Positions 17,666-25,455 are shown, counted from the first letter of the stretch. The stretch: 38,615 nt of DNA from Cyanobacteria bacterium UBA6446 (GCA_002438405.1 DJOE01000022.1:1-38615); one strand, 5' to 3'. Notes: generated from the sequence alone by a model not told the origin. Numbers and translations: made by a program.

Positions 17666-17693
17666 ATTACGGCTTTTCGGGGTTAAAACTTTA
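17666..17693 (-). promoter_or_regulatory. Sigma-28 (FliA/SigD)-like promoter
   Basis: On the minus strand TAAAGTTT (17693-17686) is followed after 12 bases by GCCGTAAT (17673-17666). The textbook sigma-28 pattern is TAAAGTTT, 11 bases, GCCGATAA, so this is one base long and differs at the end of the -10. It lies 53 bp before the ATG of the 597-residue protein. No sigma-28 gene is in the window. Confidence 0.4.
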
Positions 17694-17775
17694 AAAATTA
17701 AATTGTTCTTTGTAACAATTGTTTACAATTTTTAAATCCCTAAATTTGGGGTATGATTAAGAAAGATACTAAGTT

Positions 17776-17875
17776 ATGAGATTCTTCACCTAAAGACTCA
17801 GAATGACAAATAAAGTATCTCATAAAATTTAATATCACGTCATTCTAAGGGAGTGCAACGACCGAAGAATCTCAT
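17776..17875. repeat. MITE-like inverted repeat, about 100 bp
   Basis: The outer arms ATGAGATTCTTC (17776-17787) and GAAGAATCTCAT (17864-17875) are perfect inverted repeats of 12 bp. An inner pair AGAATGAC / GTCATTCT (17800-17807 and 17839-17846) is nested inside. There is no ORF within it. Half-related segments (AAGAATCTCAT, GAGATTTCTTC) occur near 30090 and 30890. It lies immediately upstream of the glucokinase ribosome site. Confidence 0.65.
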
Positions 17876-17904
17876 TACTTAGAGAAAAATAAGGGAGAAA
17901 GAAA

Positions 17905-18861
17905 ATGGGTAAAAGAATTGGTATAGATGTTGGTGGTACAAACGTTAAAATTGCTCTTGTTGATAAAAGCGGTAAAATTATCTACTCTAACAGTGTCCCA
18001 ACTTATGCAAAAATGGGTTACGAATACACTGTTAACAACATCAAACAAGCAATCAAAGATTTGATGAAAGAAACTAATACAACAGCTAAAGATATTGATG
18101 GAATCGGTTTTGACTTTCCTGGGCAAGTAGATTACAAAACAGGTATTGTAAAATTAGCCCCAAATATCCCAGGGTGGGTAAATGTTCCTATTGCTCAAAT
18201 GATTGAAGAAGAATTTCATATTCCAACTCGTATCGATAATGATGTAAGATGTGCAGCATTAGGCGAAATGAAGTTCGGTGCAGGTCAAGGTTGTGAAAAT
18301 TTTGTATGTATCACTGTTGGAACAGGTATTGGCTCAGGCCTTGTTATAAACGGTCAACTTGTACGTGGGGCATCAAATGCAGCAGGTGAAATCGGACATA
18401 TTAAACTTCAAATGAAAGATGGTTTAATATGTGGTTGTGGAGACACAGGTTGTTTAGAAGCTTATGCATCAGGTCCAAGTATTGTAGCTATGGCACAAGA
18501 TTATATCAAAGGCGGTAAATCTACAAAATTTAGAGAAATGGCTGCAGCTGAAGGTGGAGAAATCACTCCTTACATGGTTGCAAAAGCAGCAGAAGCAGGT
18601 GACCCCGTTGCCAAAAGAATTTTCGAAATCGTTGGTGAATACATCGGAATCGGCTTGACAAGTGTTATCAACCTTTTAAATCCTGAAAAAGTAATCATCG
18701 GTGGTGGAGTAGCAGAAGCAGGAGATTTGCTTTTAAATCCAATCAGAAAAACTATTAAAGAAAGAGCTATGGTTGTTGCAGGTAATGCAGTTGAAATCGT
18801 TCCGGCTCAGCTTGGTAATAGCGCTGGTGTAATCGGTGCTAGTATGCTTATTGATGCATAG
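17905..18861 (+). CDS. ROK-family glucokinase
   Basis: The enzyme phosphorylates glucose or a related hexose with ATP in the cytoplasm. The phosphate-binding DVGGTN is at residues 8-13, the likely catalytic Asp113 lies in DNDVRCAALGE, EIGH is at 162-165, and the ROK zinc motif is CGCGDTGC (176-183) with His165. The length of 318 suits a single-domain ROK kinase without the N-terminal DNA-binding domain of NagC/XylR-type repressors. GGGAGAAAG precedes the ATG. The region just upstream is filled by an inverted repeat, so its promoter is not obvious. Glucose is the commonest substrate, but other sugars are possible. Confidence 0.9.
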   Translation: MGKRIGIDVGGTNVKIALVDKSGKIIYSNSVPTYAKMGYEYTVNNIKQAIKDLMKETNTTAKDIDGIGFDFPGQVDYKTGIVKLAPNIPGWVNVPIAQMIEEEFHIPTRIDNDVRCAALGEMKFGAGQGCENFVCITVGTGIGSGLVINGQLVRGASNAAGEIGHIKLQMKDGLICGCGDTGCLEAYASGPSIVAMAQDYIKGGKSTKFREMAAAEGGEITPYMVAKAAEAGDPVAKRIFEIVGEYIGIGLTSVINLLNPEKVIIGGGVAEAGDLLLNPIRKTIKERAMVVAGNAVEIVPAQLGNSAGVIGASMLIDA

Positions 18862-18891
18862 AAATTTCTTCAAAAAATAAAAAGAATGCTA

Positions 18892-18920
18892 AAAAGGTGT
18901 ACAGATTTTGTACACCTTTT
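18892..18920. terminator. Bidirectional terminator between glucokinase and hypothetical gene
   Basis: AAAAGGTGTACA / TGTACACCTTTT form a 12-bp stem with a short loop between the convergent genes, with A and T flanks on both sides. Confidence 0.85.
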
Positions 18921-18928
18921 AAATTTTA

Positions 18929-19414
18929 CTAAAATAAATTTAATATTTTCTCTAAAAAACTTTTCTTTTTTGGCATCTCTAGTTCTTTTATATGTTTTTC
19001 AATTTTAGCAATTTCAACATGTTCTTTTTCTTCAATTCGTCTAATGATATCTGAAGCTTTAAAGCTTTTTAATTTTTTCAAAAAGCTTTCCTTTTGTGTT
19101 GGGGGAACAATTATTTCTTTTGCACCTTCAATATGAGAATGCCTATCATATATACAGTCTATTGAACGTTTTTTATCACCATCAGTTCCAAAATCATGAG
19201 ATGAAAGATTTAATTCTAGCACTGAATTTCTTTTTTCTAAATAATTTTCAAACTTTTTAAGTTCCCTGTTATGTAATACTGATTTTAAAATATTTTTATC
19301 CCATGAATCTTTAGATATGATTACCAAATGCTGAAAACTTGGCTGTGAATTATTTCTACTTTGATATTTATTTTGTGATAAATAATTATTTGTTTGAATA
19401 TTTTGAATACGCAT
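18929..19414 (-). CDS. Small hypothetical protein, charged
   Basis: This 161-residue protein is not recognised. The N-terminus is Asn- and Gln-rich and includes SQPSFQH. The middle contains SSHDFGTDGDKKRS and DRHSHIEGAKEI, and the C-terminal half is strongly charged, predicted helix (about 95-161). There is no signal peptide. TTAGGA lies about 10 nt before the ATG. It stands alone between the shared terminator and hydF and has its own start region of about 55 bp. Confidence 0.65.
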   Translation of the reverse strand: MRIQNIQTNNYLSQNKYQSRNNSQPSFQHLVIISKDSWDKNILKSVLHNRELKKFENYLEKRNSVLELNLSSHDFGTDGDKKRSIDCIYDRHSHIEGAKEIIVPPTQKESFLKKLKSFKASDIIRRIEEKEHVEIAKIEKHIKELEMPKKKSFLEKILNLF

Positions 19415-19471
19415 TTTTAAATTTCCTAATCTTATGGTGTTTATAATACACCTAAAGAAAATTTTTTGCTA

Positions 19472-20668
19472 TTATTTTGCAAATATTTTTAATGCACGAG
19501 GTAAAATTCCCAAACAATACGAAATTACTATACCATAATTTGAAATTGGTACATTTTTTTTATTAGCAATTAAAATCCGAGAAAGAACTTCACGTCTATT
19601 TGTCATACAAGCCCCACAATGAATTATCAATTTGTAACCGGAAATATCTGGAAAGTCATGCCCTGAAATATTTTCAATAACAAGATTCTTTCCAGTCTTT
19701 TTCCTTAACAAATTCGGGATTTTAACTCTACCAATATCATCATCTATTGCGTGGTGAGTACAACTTTCTAAAATCAAAACCTTATCACCATCTTGCAAGT
19801 CATCAATAACTTTTGCACCTTTTGTAAATGCATTTAAATCACCTTTCAACCTTGCAAAAAGAATTGAAAAAGATGTCAAAGGAATATTTTTTGGAACAAT
19901 TTTTGATACTTGTCTGAAAGCTTGTGAATCAGTAACAACAAGACTTGGAGGATTTTTTAAACTATCTAATGCACATTTGAGTTCTGTTTCTTTCACAACC
20001 AAACTCAAACAATTTGAATCCAACAAATCACGCAAAGCCTGAACTTGTGGTAAAATTATTCTCCCTTTTGGCGCTTCTTTATCAATTGGAATTACAAGAA
20101 TAACCGTACTTTTTTCCGGCACTAAATCTCCAACAATTTTTGGAGAATTCACAAAATCATTAGGTAATAATTTAACAATCGTTTCCTTAAATTTAAAAAT
20201 AATATCTTTATCCGTTTGTGCAGATGTGACAAGGACATTTTCGCATAAATTTTTAATATTTTTCAAATTTTCTTCGCTTATTTTTTGAATATCAGTTTTA
20301 TTAACAACAACAATAAATGGAATTTTTAACTCATTAAATTTAGCAATCAATCCTTTTTCATATTCATCAATACCATTGTAATCACAAACAATTACAGCGA
20401 CATCTGTACGATTCAAGATTTTCATTGTTTTTTCAATACGTTCACTACTTAAAGCCGTAGAATCATTAATACCTGCAGTATCAAGAAAATTCACAGGACC
20501 AATTGGTAAAAGTTCCATTGATTTTTCAACAACATCAGTAGTTGTTCCAGCAATATCAGAAACAATTGAAACATCTTGATTTGTAATTCTATTCAATAAA
20601 GAAGATTTTCCTACATTTGTTTTTCCAAATATTCCAATATGCAAACGCATTGATTTTAATGTTTTCAT
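19472..20668 (-). CDS. hydF: [FeFe]-hydrogenase H-cluster maturation GTPase HydF
   Basis: HydF is the scaffold on which HydE and HydG build the 2Fe subcluster that is then given to the [FeFe] hydrogenase. The 398 residues match the family. The GTPase part has GKTNVGKSS (15-23), a GTTTD switch, DTAG (63-66) and NKTD. The C-terminal iron-sulfur motif is visible as CTHH about 50 residues before HCGACMTNR. Its presence implies an [FeFe] hydrogenase elsewhere in the genome and an anaerobic lifestyle. HydE, HydG and the hydrogenase are not in this window. It lies downstream of the rpsO terminator, so it needs its own promoter or read-through. Confidence 0.95.
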   Translation of the reverse strand: MKTLKSMRLHIGIFGKTNVGKSSLLNRITNQDVSIVSDIAGTTTDVVEKSMELLPIGPVNFLDTAGINDSTALSSERIEKTMKILNRTDVAVIVCDYNGIDEYEKGLIAKFNELKIPFIVVVNKTDIQKISEENLKNIKNLCENVLVTSAQTDKDIIFKFKETIVKLLPNDFVNSPKIVGDLVPEKSTVILVIPIDKEAPKGRIILPQVQALRDLLDSNCLSLVVKETELKCALDSLKNPPSLVVTDSQAFRQVSKIVPKNIPLTSFSILFARLKGDLNAFTKGAKVIDDLQDGDKVLILESCTHHAIDDDIGRVKIPNLLRKKTGKNLVIENISGHDFPDISGYKLIIHCGACMTNRREVLSRILIANKKNVPISNYGIVISYCLGILPRALKIFAK

Positions 20669-20685
20669 AACTCGTCCCTTATACT

Positions 20686-20718
20686 AAAAAAGACCGACCT
20701 AAAAATGGGTCGGTCTTT
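20686..20718 (-). terminator. rpsO terminator
   Basis: On the minus strand AAAGACCGACC / GGTCGGTCTTT form an 11-bp stem with a short loop, followed by a T-run. It lies 16 bp after the rpsO stop. Confidence 0.9.
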
Positions 20719-20733
20719 AAAAACTTTATCAGA

Positions 20734-21003
20734 TTAACCTCTGATACCTAACTTTTTAATCAATTCTCTGTATTCGTCAAGATTTTGAGATTTAACATAA
20801 GCTAATAATCTTTTTCTTTTACCTACCATCATCAAAAGACCTCTTTTTGTAGCGAAATCTTTTTTGTTTGATTTAAGGTGTTCAGTTAATTCGCTGATTT
20901 TTTGAGTCATCATAGCGATTTGAACTGCTGAAGAACCGGTATCTTTTTCATTTTTACCGTAAGCCTTAACGATTTCAGTTTTGTTTTTTAAGTTAATTGA
21001 CAT
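20734..21003 (-). CDS. rpsO: 30S ribosomal protein S15
   Basis: S15 binds 16S rRNA and helps organise the platform of the small subunit. The 89 residues match the usual length, and TGSSAVQIAMMTQKISELTEHL followed by RGLLMMVGKRKRLLAYVK is diagnostic. AAAAGGAAAAAAC precedes the ATG. It has its own promoter (21048-21076) and terminator. The leader holds a small GAGTG/CACTC hairpin that could serve S15 autoregulation, but I cannot confirm that. Confidence 0.98.
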   Translation of the reverse strand: MSINLKNKTEIVKAYGKNEKDTGSSAVQIAMMTQKISELTEHLKSNKKDFATKRGLLMMVGKRKRLLAYVKSQNLDEYRELIKKLGIRG

Positions 21004-21047
21004 ATTAGTTTTTTCCTTTTCTTTGTTGAGTGATTATTGGCGTAAGC

Positions 21048-21076
21048 ACTCTACAAGGAAATAATAATATGTCCAA
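21048..21076 (-). promoter_or_regulatory. rpsO promoter
   Basis: On the minus strand TTGGAC (21076-21071) and TAGAGT (21053-21048) are separated by 17 bp. The leader to the rpsO ATG would be about 40 nt. Confidence 0.5.
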
Positions 21077-21085
21077 AGAAAAAAA

Positions 21086-21580
21086 TCAATACATGAAGTT
21101 ACAAAGCATTAAGAAAGAAAGAAAATTCATACCGGAATGAGTTGCATCATTGTACAAACTCAATCTATAATCCACTTCTGATTGAGCTTTGTTAAAGTTG
21201 TTGTATGCTGCAACAGCACCATCACCAGAACTTGTTAAGGCAGATTGTTTTTGAGTTCCACTCAAAGAAATACCGCCATTTTGCTCACGTAAAGAGTTTA
21301 AATTTGTATGATATGTTGATTTGTAATCATTCCAAATATTAGATGCTTTTTTAAATTGAGCTAAAGCAGCATAATAATCAGATTTTTTAGCAGCTGTGTA
21401 AGCTTCTTTGGTTTGAGCAATCGGATTTGTTAAGCCTTCTTGAACCATTATGCTATTTTGTTTTGCAACATACTTTTTATAACCATCGTTGCCATAAGCT
21501 TTTCTAAGATTTACGGCATTATCAGATGAGCCATACTTAAATTCGTATTCAGATATAATTTTTGGAGCTGATATACCCAT
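21086..21580 (-). CDS. Hypothetical helical protein
   Basis: I do not recognise this 164-residue protein. It is Ala-, Asn-, Tyr- and Ser-rich and mostly predicted helix with repeated aromatic positions (YYAALAQFKKASNIWNDYKS), and it ends in a short hydrophobic tail (FLSFLMLCNFMY). No signal peptide is seen. TAAGGGACG lies well before the ATG. A TTTATATAA box upstream at about 21610 could be its -10, and TTTGTAACA lies about 75 bp before the start, a motif also seen upstream of three other minus-strand unknown genes here. Confidence 0.65.
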   Translation of the reverse strand: MGISAPKIISEYEFKYGSSDNAVNLRKAYGNDGYKKYVAKQNSIMVQEGLTNPIAQTKEAYTAAKKSDYYAALAQFKKASNIWNDYKSTYHTNLNSLREQNGGISLSGTQKQSALTSSGDGAVAAYNNFNKAQSEVDYRLSLYNDATHSGMNFLSFLMLCNFMY

Positions 21581-21680
21581 AATCGTCCCTTATTGATTTC
21601 CTATATTTATATAAAGTTTTTTACTAAAAAATAATTGCTTTTTTGTTACAAATATTCATAAATAACATTATAGATTTATA

Positions 21681-21712
21681 AAAAGAAAAGTCCTGCAATT
21701 TTTTGCAGGACA
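21681..21712 (-). terminator. Terminator of the annexin-like gene
   Basis: On the minus strand GTCCTGCAA / TTGCAGGAC form a 9-bp stem followed by TTTTCTTTTT, about 85 bp downstream of the annexin-like gene. Confidence 0.75.
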
Positions 21713-21797
21713 ATATTTCTACACTAACTATACTAACCTATAATGAATTTCACATTCTTCTTCTTTATTTTCTGAGGAATCTCTACATTAAACTTTT

Positions 21798-22922
21798 TTA
21801 TGCTGCCTTTTTATTAGGAGTTCCGTATTTGCTTCCCATTTTTGCAGCGATAACTTTGATAATATTATCGTAGTTTTGAGAAACATCATTATTTACCCAT
21901 AACCAACTTCCCATTTCTTTATCTATTTTAGCGAAGTCTTTTTTGCATTGATCATAAACTCCTAGTTTTTCAGCTTTATCACGTAATGCTCTTGCAATTT
22001 GTTTACCATATTTTTTCTTTTGAGATGGATCAGCGTCCCACATAAAGGCTTCCATAAATGATTCACCTTTTTCTGCAGAATGATATTTATTCCAACCAAG
22101 AACATAATCCATAACATTATCTTCATTGATATTATTCAATACAGATTCAAAAGATGCATCATCAGTACCTATGCCATCTATTGCATCATAGTATTTATCA
22201 ATTTCAGCTTTTATTTCAGGAGTAAAATTATCAACACCCTCACCAGATGCTTCGTCTTTTTTAGCAGAGTCAGCAGAATCTGTTTCTTCTGCTTCATCAG
22301 CATCTTCTGCACCTTGTTTCGGTTCTGTCTTAGATGTCTTTTCAGGTTTAGAAGTTTCATCAGCAACTGTTGCTGCAGGTGTTGAACCTCCGTTTGCTGT
22401 TGAAATTGAATCTCTAACAACTTTACTTACTTCTGCCTCTAGCTCACTTACTTTTTGGTAAGCAGTTTGAGGATCTAAATCTTGCGAATTCTTTAATTGA
22501 TTTAATTTATCTTCGCATTCTTTAAGTTTCTCCAAAGCTTCTTGAATTTTAGCTTTTTCTTCTGCGGTTGTACCCTCAGCTTGAAGTTTAGCATTCAATC
22601 TTGCTTTAGTAGCAGCAATATTATTTATGCAAGTATTTAAATTTTGACTGGTTAATTGATTCAAAGCAGGAGCAAGTAGTGATTGAGCTTGTCTTAAAAC
22701 TGCTCCTTGATCAACCCCTGCATTCGGTAACACTTGAGAAGAATTGAATCCCCCAGGGAAACCCCAAGTTTGTTGAGCAATAGGGTTAAATGACAAACCC
22801 AAATTATAACCTGCGTATGATGGAATTGTACTAATTTGTGTATCACCACCGTAATTAGTGTACATCATTGGTAGTTGTGACCAAAAAGGAATATTTGCAA
22901 GTGAAGCATTTGTAACTGCCAT
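21798..22922 (-). CDS. Protein with coiled coil, acidic linker and annexin-like repeat
   Basis: The 374 residues fall into four parts. The N-terminus (1-90) is aromatic and Gly/Asn-rich. A coiled coil (about 104-170) follows, then an acidic Ser/Glu/Ala linker (about 176-232). The C-terminal part at about 243-312 contains AIDGIGTDDASFESVLNNI, then DYVLGWNKYH and ESFMEAF. GIGTDD followed by this helix pattern looks like an annexin repeat, whose GxGTD loop binds calcium in eukaryotic annexins; only one clear repeat is visible. No signal peptide is present. The closest known function is unclear; calcium or membrane binding is inference. Confidence 0.7.
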   Translation of the reverse strand: MAVTNASLANIPFWSQLPMMYTNYGGDTQISTIPSYAGYNLGLSFNPIAQQTWGFPGGFNSSQVLPNAGVDQGAVLRQAQSLLAPALNQLTSQNLNTCINNIAATKARLNAKLQAEGTTAEEKAKIQEALEKLKECEDKLNQLKNSQDLDPQTAYQKVSELEAEVSKVVRDSISTANGGSTPAATVADETSKPEKTSKTEPKQGAEDADEAEETDSADSAKKDEASGEGVDNFTPEIKAEIDKYYDAIDGIGTDDASFESVLNNINEDNVMDYVLGWNKYHSAEKGESFMEAFMWDADPSQKKKYGKQIARALRDKAEKLGVYDQCKKDFAKIDKEMGSWLWVNNDVSQNYDNIIKVIAAKMGSKYGTPNKKAA

Positions 22923-23004
22923 AATCTTTTCCCCGTTTCTTTATTTCGTTCCCCGTACTTATATAAACAATTTTGAGATTGAAAAATTGCATGCCCCACT
23001 TGCT

Positions 23005-23079
23005 TTTTCATGTAACAAAATGGTTAAATGCCAATAAAATTGCGCATTTACAGGAATTTAACGTTCTGTTACATTTCTT
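23005..23079. promoter_or_regulatory. Nested inverted repeats between divergent genes
   Basis: Between the annexin-like gene and the XRE gene, TGTAACA near 23012 and TGTTACA near 23070 form an outer inverted pair. GTTAAATGC and GCATTTAC form an inner stem around CAATAAAATTGC. This could be an operator shared by the divergent genes or an RNA hairpin. The evidence is pattern only. Confidence 0.35.
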
Positions 23080-23114
23080 CATATTATTTCTTTTAAGTGC
23101 TTTTATACTTTTAT

Positions 23115-23122
23115 GCTATTAT
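23115..23122 (+). promoter_or_regulatory. Extended -10 of XRE gene, leaderless
   Basis: TG followed by one base and TATTAT (23117-23122) ends 7 nt before the ATG at 23130, where transcription would start at or next to the start codon. No Shine-Dalgarno precedes the gene. Confidence 0.5.
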
Positions 23123-23129
23123 TACTGGT

Positions 23130-23534
23130 ATGAAAACATTAGCAAGATTTATACAAACTAAAAGAGAAGATTTAGGTTTAACACAAAAAGGGCTTTCAAT
23201 TGCGGCAAATGTTCCGCTTGATATCATTGAAGAAGTTGAAGATGGAAAATCACTTTTTTTATCTGTTACAGTAAGACAAGCACTTGCAAAAGTTCTAAAA
23301 TGTGAACCAAGTGAGATTAAACATTTAGAAAAAGATATTGCAGGAGATATTGTTTCACATGAAATCATAGAAAGTTTGAAAAAACTTATTTTAAATGGTG
23401 CCGGAGGGTTAAAATGTCCAAAATGCGGTGCACCATTAGACACAAGAATTGCGAGAATGTACGATTTGGAAGACAACCTCGTTCTTCACCCAAAAGCACA
23501 CTGTACAAAGTGTCCGTTCCAAATACATTCTTAA
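23130..23534 (+). CDS. XRE-family HTH regulator with C-terminal zinc ribbon
   Basis: The protein of about 134 residues starts at MKTLARFIQTKREDLGLTQK, a Cro/C1-type helix-turn-helix that runs to about residue 60 (LGLTQKGLSIAANVPLDIIEEVEDGK). After a helical linker, the C-terminal part has CPKCG and CTKC separated by about 30 residues, a zinc ribbon. An upstream in-frame ATG would add 11 hydrophobic residues but is unlikely. The promoter box lies directly before the chosen ATG. It is divergent from the annexin-like gene across a region with nested inverted repeats and may control that gene, itself or both. Confidence 0.85.
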   Translation: MKTLARFIQTKREDLGLTQKGLSIAANVPLDIIEEVEDGKSLFLSVTVRQALAKVLKCEPSEIKHLEKDIAGDIVSHEIIESLKKLILNGAGGLKCPKCGAPLDTRIARMYDLEDNLVLHPKAHCTKCPFQIHS

Positions 23535-23536
23535 TG

Positions 23537-23573
23537 TAAAAATAAACTATTGTCTGACTTGTAGTTTATTTTT
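23537..23573. terminator. Terminator after XRE gene
   Basis: AAAATAAACTA / TAGTTTATTTT form an 11-bp stem with a T-rich 3' side just after the stop. It is AU-rich but well placed. Confidence 0.7.
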
Positions 23574-23628
23574 GTTTGTTATAGATTAAGCATGTGTAAT
23601 ATATTATACGTAAGAGAAGGAGACTCAA

Positions 23629-24588
23629 ATGAGTGAAAGAAAATTAGTTGGAACAAAAGAAATGTTCGAAAAAGCCCTAGCTGGTAAATATGCTATTGGT
23701 GCTTACAACGTAAACAACATGGAAATTTTACAAGGTATTGCAGAAGCTGCTGAAGAAACACAATCTCCAATTATCTTGCAAGTTTCAGCAGGTGCAAGAA
23801 AATATGCTAACCAAACTTATTTAATCAAATTGGTTGAAGCTGCATTAGCTACAACTACAATACCTATCGCATTACACTTAGACCACGGTGCTGATTTTGA
23901 TATTTGTAAAGCATGTATCGATGGTGGTTTCTCATCAGTTATGATTGATGGTTCTAGATTCCCATTAGATGAAAACATCGCTTTAACTAAAAAAGTTGTT
24001 GATTATGCTCACGCTCACGGTGTTTCAGTTGAAGCTGAATTAGGTAAATTAGCTGGTGTTGAAGATGACGTTAAAGTTCATGCTAAAGATTCAACTTACA
24101 CAGATCCAGCTGAAGCTGTTAGATTTGTTAAAGAAACTGGTTGTGATTCATTAGCTGTTGCTATTGGTACTTCACACGGTGCTTACAAATTCAAAGGTGA
24201 AGCTAAATTAGACTTCGATAGATTAGCTGAAATCAAAAAAGCTTTAGAAGAAGCTGGTTTCCCTAACTATCCATTAGTATTACACGGATCTTCTTCAGTT
24301 CCTAAAGAATTCGTTGCTAAATGTAATAAATATGGTGGTAACTTACCAGATGCACAAGGTGTTCCAGAAGAAATGCTTAACTATGCTTCTAAACACGGTG
24401 TTGCAAAAATCAACATTGATACAGATTTAAGACTTGCAATGACTTCTACAATCAGAGAATTCTTCATTGAACACCCAGAAAAATTCGACCCAAGAGAATA
24501 CATGGGACCAGGAAGAACAGCTGTTAAAGAAATGGTTATGCACAAAATGAGAGACGTATTAGGTACAGCAGGACATGCTAAAGACTAG
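23629..24588 (+). CDS. fba: Class II fructose-bisphosphate aldolase
   Basis: This zinc enzyme splits fructose-1,6-bisphosphate to dihydroxyacetone phosphate and glyceraldehyde-3-phosphate in glycolysis. LHLDHGAD holds the catalytic Asp85 and zinc ligand His86; GTSHGAYK and LHGSSS carry the other histidines, and NIDTDLR is the substrate loop. At 319 residues it is of normal size. GAAGGAG precedes the ATG. Codon use is strongly biased to GCT, GGT and TTA compared with its neighbours, as in highly expressed genes. It has a strong terminator. Confidence 0.97.
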   Translation: MSERKLVGTKEMFEKALAGKYAIGAYNVNNMEILQGIAEAAEETQSPIILQVSAGARKYANQTYLIKLVEAALATTTIPIALHLDHGADFDICKACIDGGFSSVMIDGSRFPLDENIALTKKVVDYAHAHGVSVEAELGKLAGVEDDVKVHAKDSTYTDPAEAVRFVKETGCDSLAVAIGTSHGAYKFKGEAKLDFDRLAEIKKALEEAGFPNYPLVLHGSSSVPKEFVAKCNKYGGNLPDAQGVPEEMLNYASKHGVAKINIDTDLRLAMTSTIREFFIEHPEKFDPREYMGPGRTAVKEMVMHKMRDVLGTAGHAKD

Positions 24589-24635
24589 TTTTTAGCTTCC
24601 TAAACTAAAAAACTAATACTTTTCAATAAAAGTTC

Positions 24636-24669
24636 GAAAAACCCGTTTTCAAAAGAAAGCGGGTTTTTT
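24636..24669 (+). terminator. fba terminator
   Basis: AAAACCCG and CGGGTTTT form the stem, followed by a T-run, downstream of fba. Confidence 0.88.
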
Positions 24670-24727
24670 GTTTGAAAATTATTAATAATTAGTCTATCTA
24701 TATGACAAATTCTAAAGACTTATTGCC

Positions 24728-24733
24728 TATAAT
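24728..24733 (+). promoter_or_regulatory. -10 box, leaderless, of membrane protein gene
   Basis: TATAAT ends 6 nt before the ATG at 24740, so the transcript would start at the ATG. ATGACA at 24702-24707 is a possible -35, but with a long 20-bp spacer. No Shine-Dalgarno is present. Confidence 0.5.
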
Positions 24734-24739
24734 AATAAA

Positions 24740-25420
24740 ATGGACGAAAAAGAAATCGACAAAAAATATACCGAATATATAGAAAGTCTGATTGAACAAA
24801 TGACACCTATGTTGCCGGAAGATGTAAATGCTCTTCAAAAAGATTACTTAATTAGCAACATCAGAAAATCTGCCACACTTTTAGCTTCTTCAATGGAAGA
24901 TGATGAAGAATTTTCACAATTAGATTTTGATGCTCAGTGTTTTTATATTCAAGTAATGGCAGAATGGTCATTCCACAAAGAAATCGACCTTTTCCGTTCC
25001 GGAATTCCTGCCAAATATTGGAAAATCGTAATGCAAAAAATATGGTTCACAATGTGGGAGGTTATGTATGCTTGCGTAAAAAATGATGCACCAAATGAAG
25101 TTATTTTGTCATTAGTTGAAAGATTTGTAAATCGAACTTACAGAGATTCAGTTGAAGAACTGAAAGAAAGCAACCTGATTGATGAAGAAACAGAAGAAAA
25201 AGCCAAAGAGCAATCAAATATTGAACGAATGGCAAATGAAATTAGAGAAGAAAGAAAAATCAGCAAACGAGTATCAAATATAATCAAATATTCAATTCTT
25301 TTTGTAATCATCAGTATAATCGTATTTTTCGTTATCATAAAATTTCAAACTTATGGTGTAATTGCAATTTTGACACTTCTTGTAATTTACAACATCGCAC
25401 CAATTAAAAGAAATGAATAA
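24740..25420 (+). CDS. Hypothetical protein with C-terminal membrane hairpin
   Basis: This 226-residue protein is not one I recognise. Residues 1-175 are soluble, acidic and mostly helical, with an aromatic block (YWKIVMQKIWFTMWEVMYA). Two membrane helices lie at about 183-200 and 204-219, and the tail is short and basic. A cytoplasmic domain anchored by a C-terminal hairpin is the likely layout. A TATAAT box stands just before the ATG and no ribosome site is seen. It is followed by a terminator hairpin and appears to be monocistronic. Confidence 0.7.
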   Translation: MDEKEIDKKYTEYIESLIEQMTPMLPEDVNALQKDYLISNIRKSATLLASSMEDDEEFSQLDFDAQCFYIQVMAEWSFHKEIDLFRSGIPAKYWKIVMQKIWFTMWEVMYACVKNDAPNEVILSLVERFVNRTYRDSVEELKESNLIDEETEEKAKEQSNIERMANEIREERKISKRVSNIIKYSILFVIISIIVFFVIIKFQTYGVIAILTLLVIYNIAPIKRNE

Positions 25421-25455
25421 TTTATAATATTTGAAAGAAAACCTTGATATGATAG

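Noticed and set aside
17905..18861. ROK-type transcriptional repressor
   Set aside because: There is no N-terminal helix-turn-helix domain; the protein begins directly with the kinase phosphate loop.
22080..22420. Open frames on both strands inside the annexin-like gene
   Set aside because: They lie opposite or out of frame to the low-complexity acidic linker and coiled coil, and consist of Ile/Phe/Cys or Leu/Gln runs typical of shadow frames.
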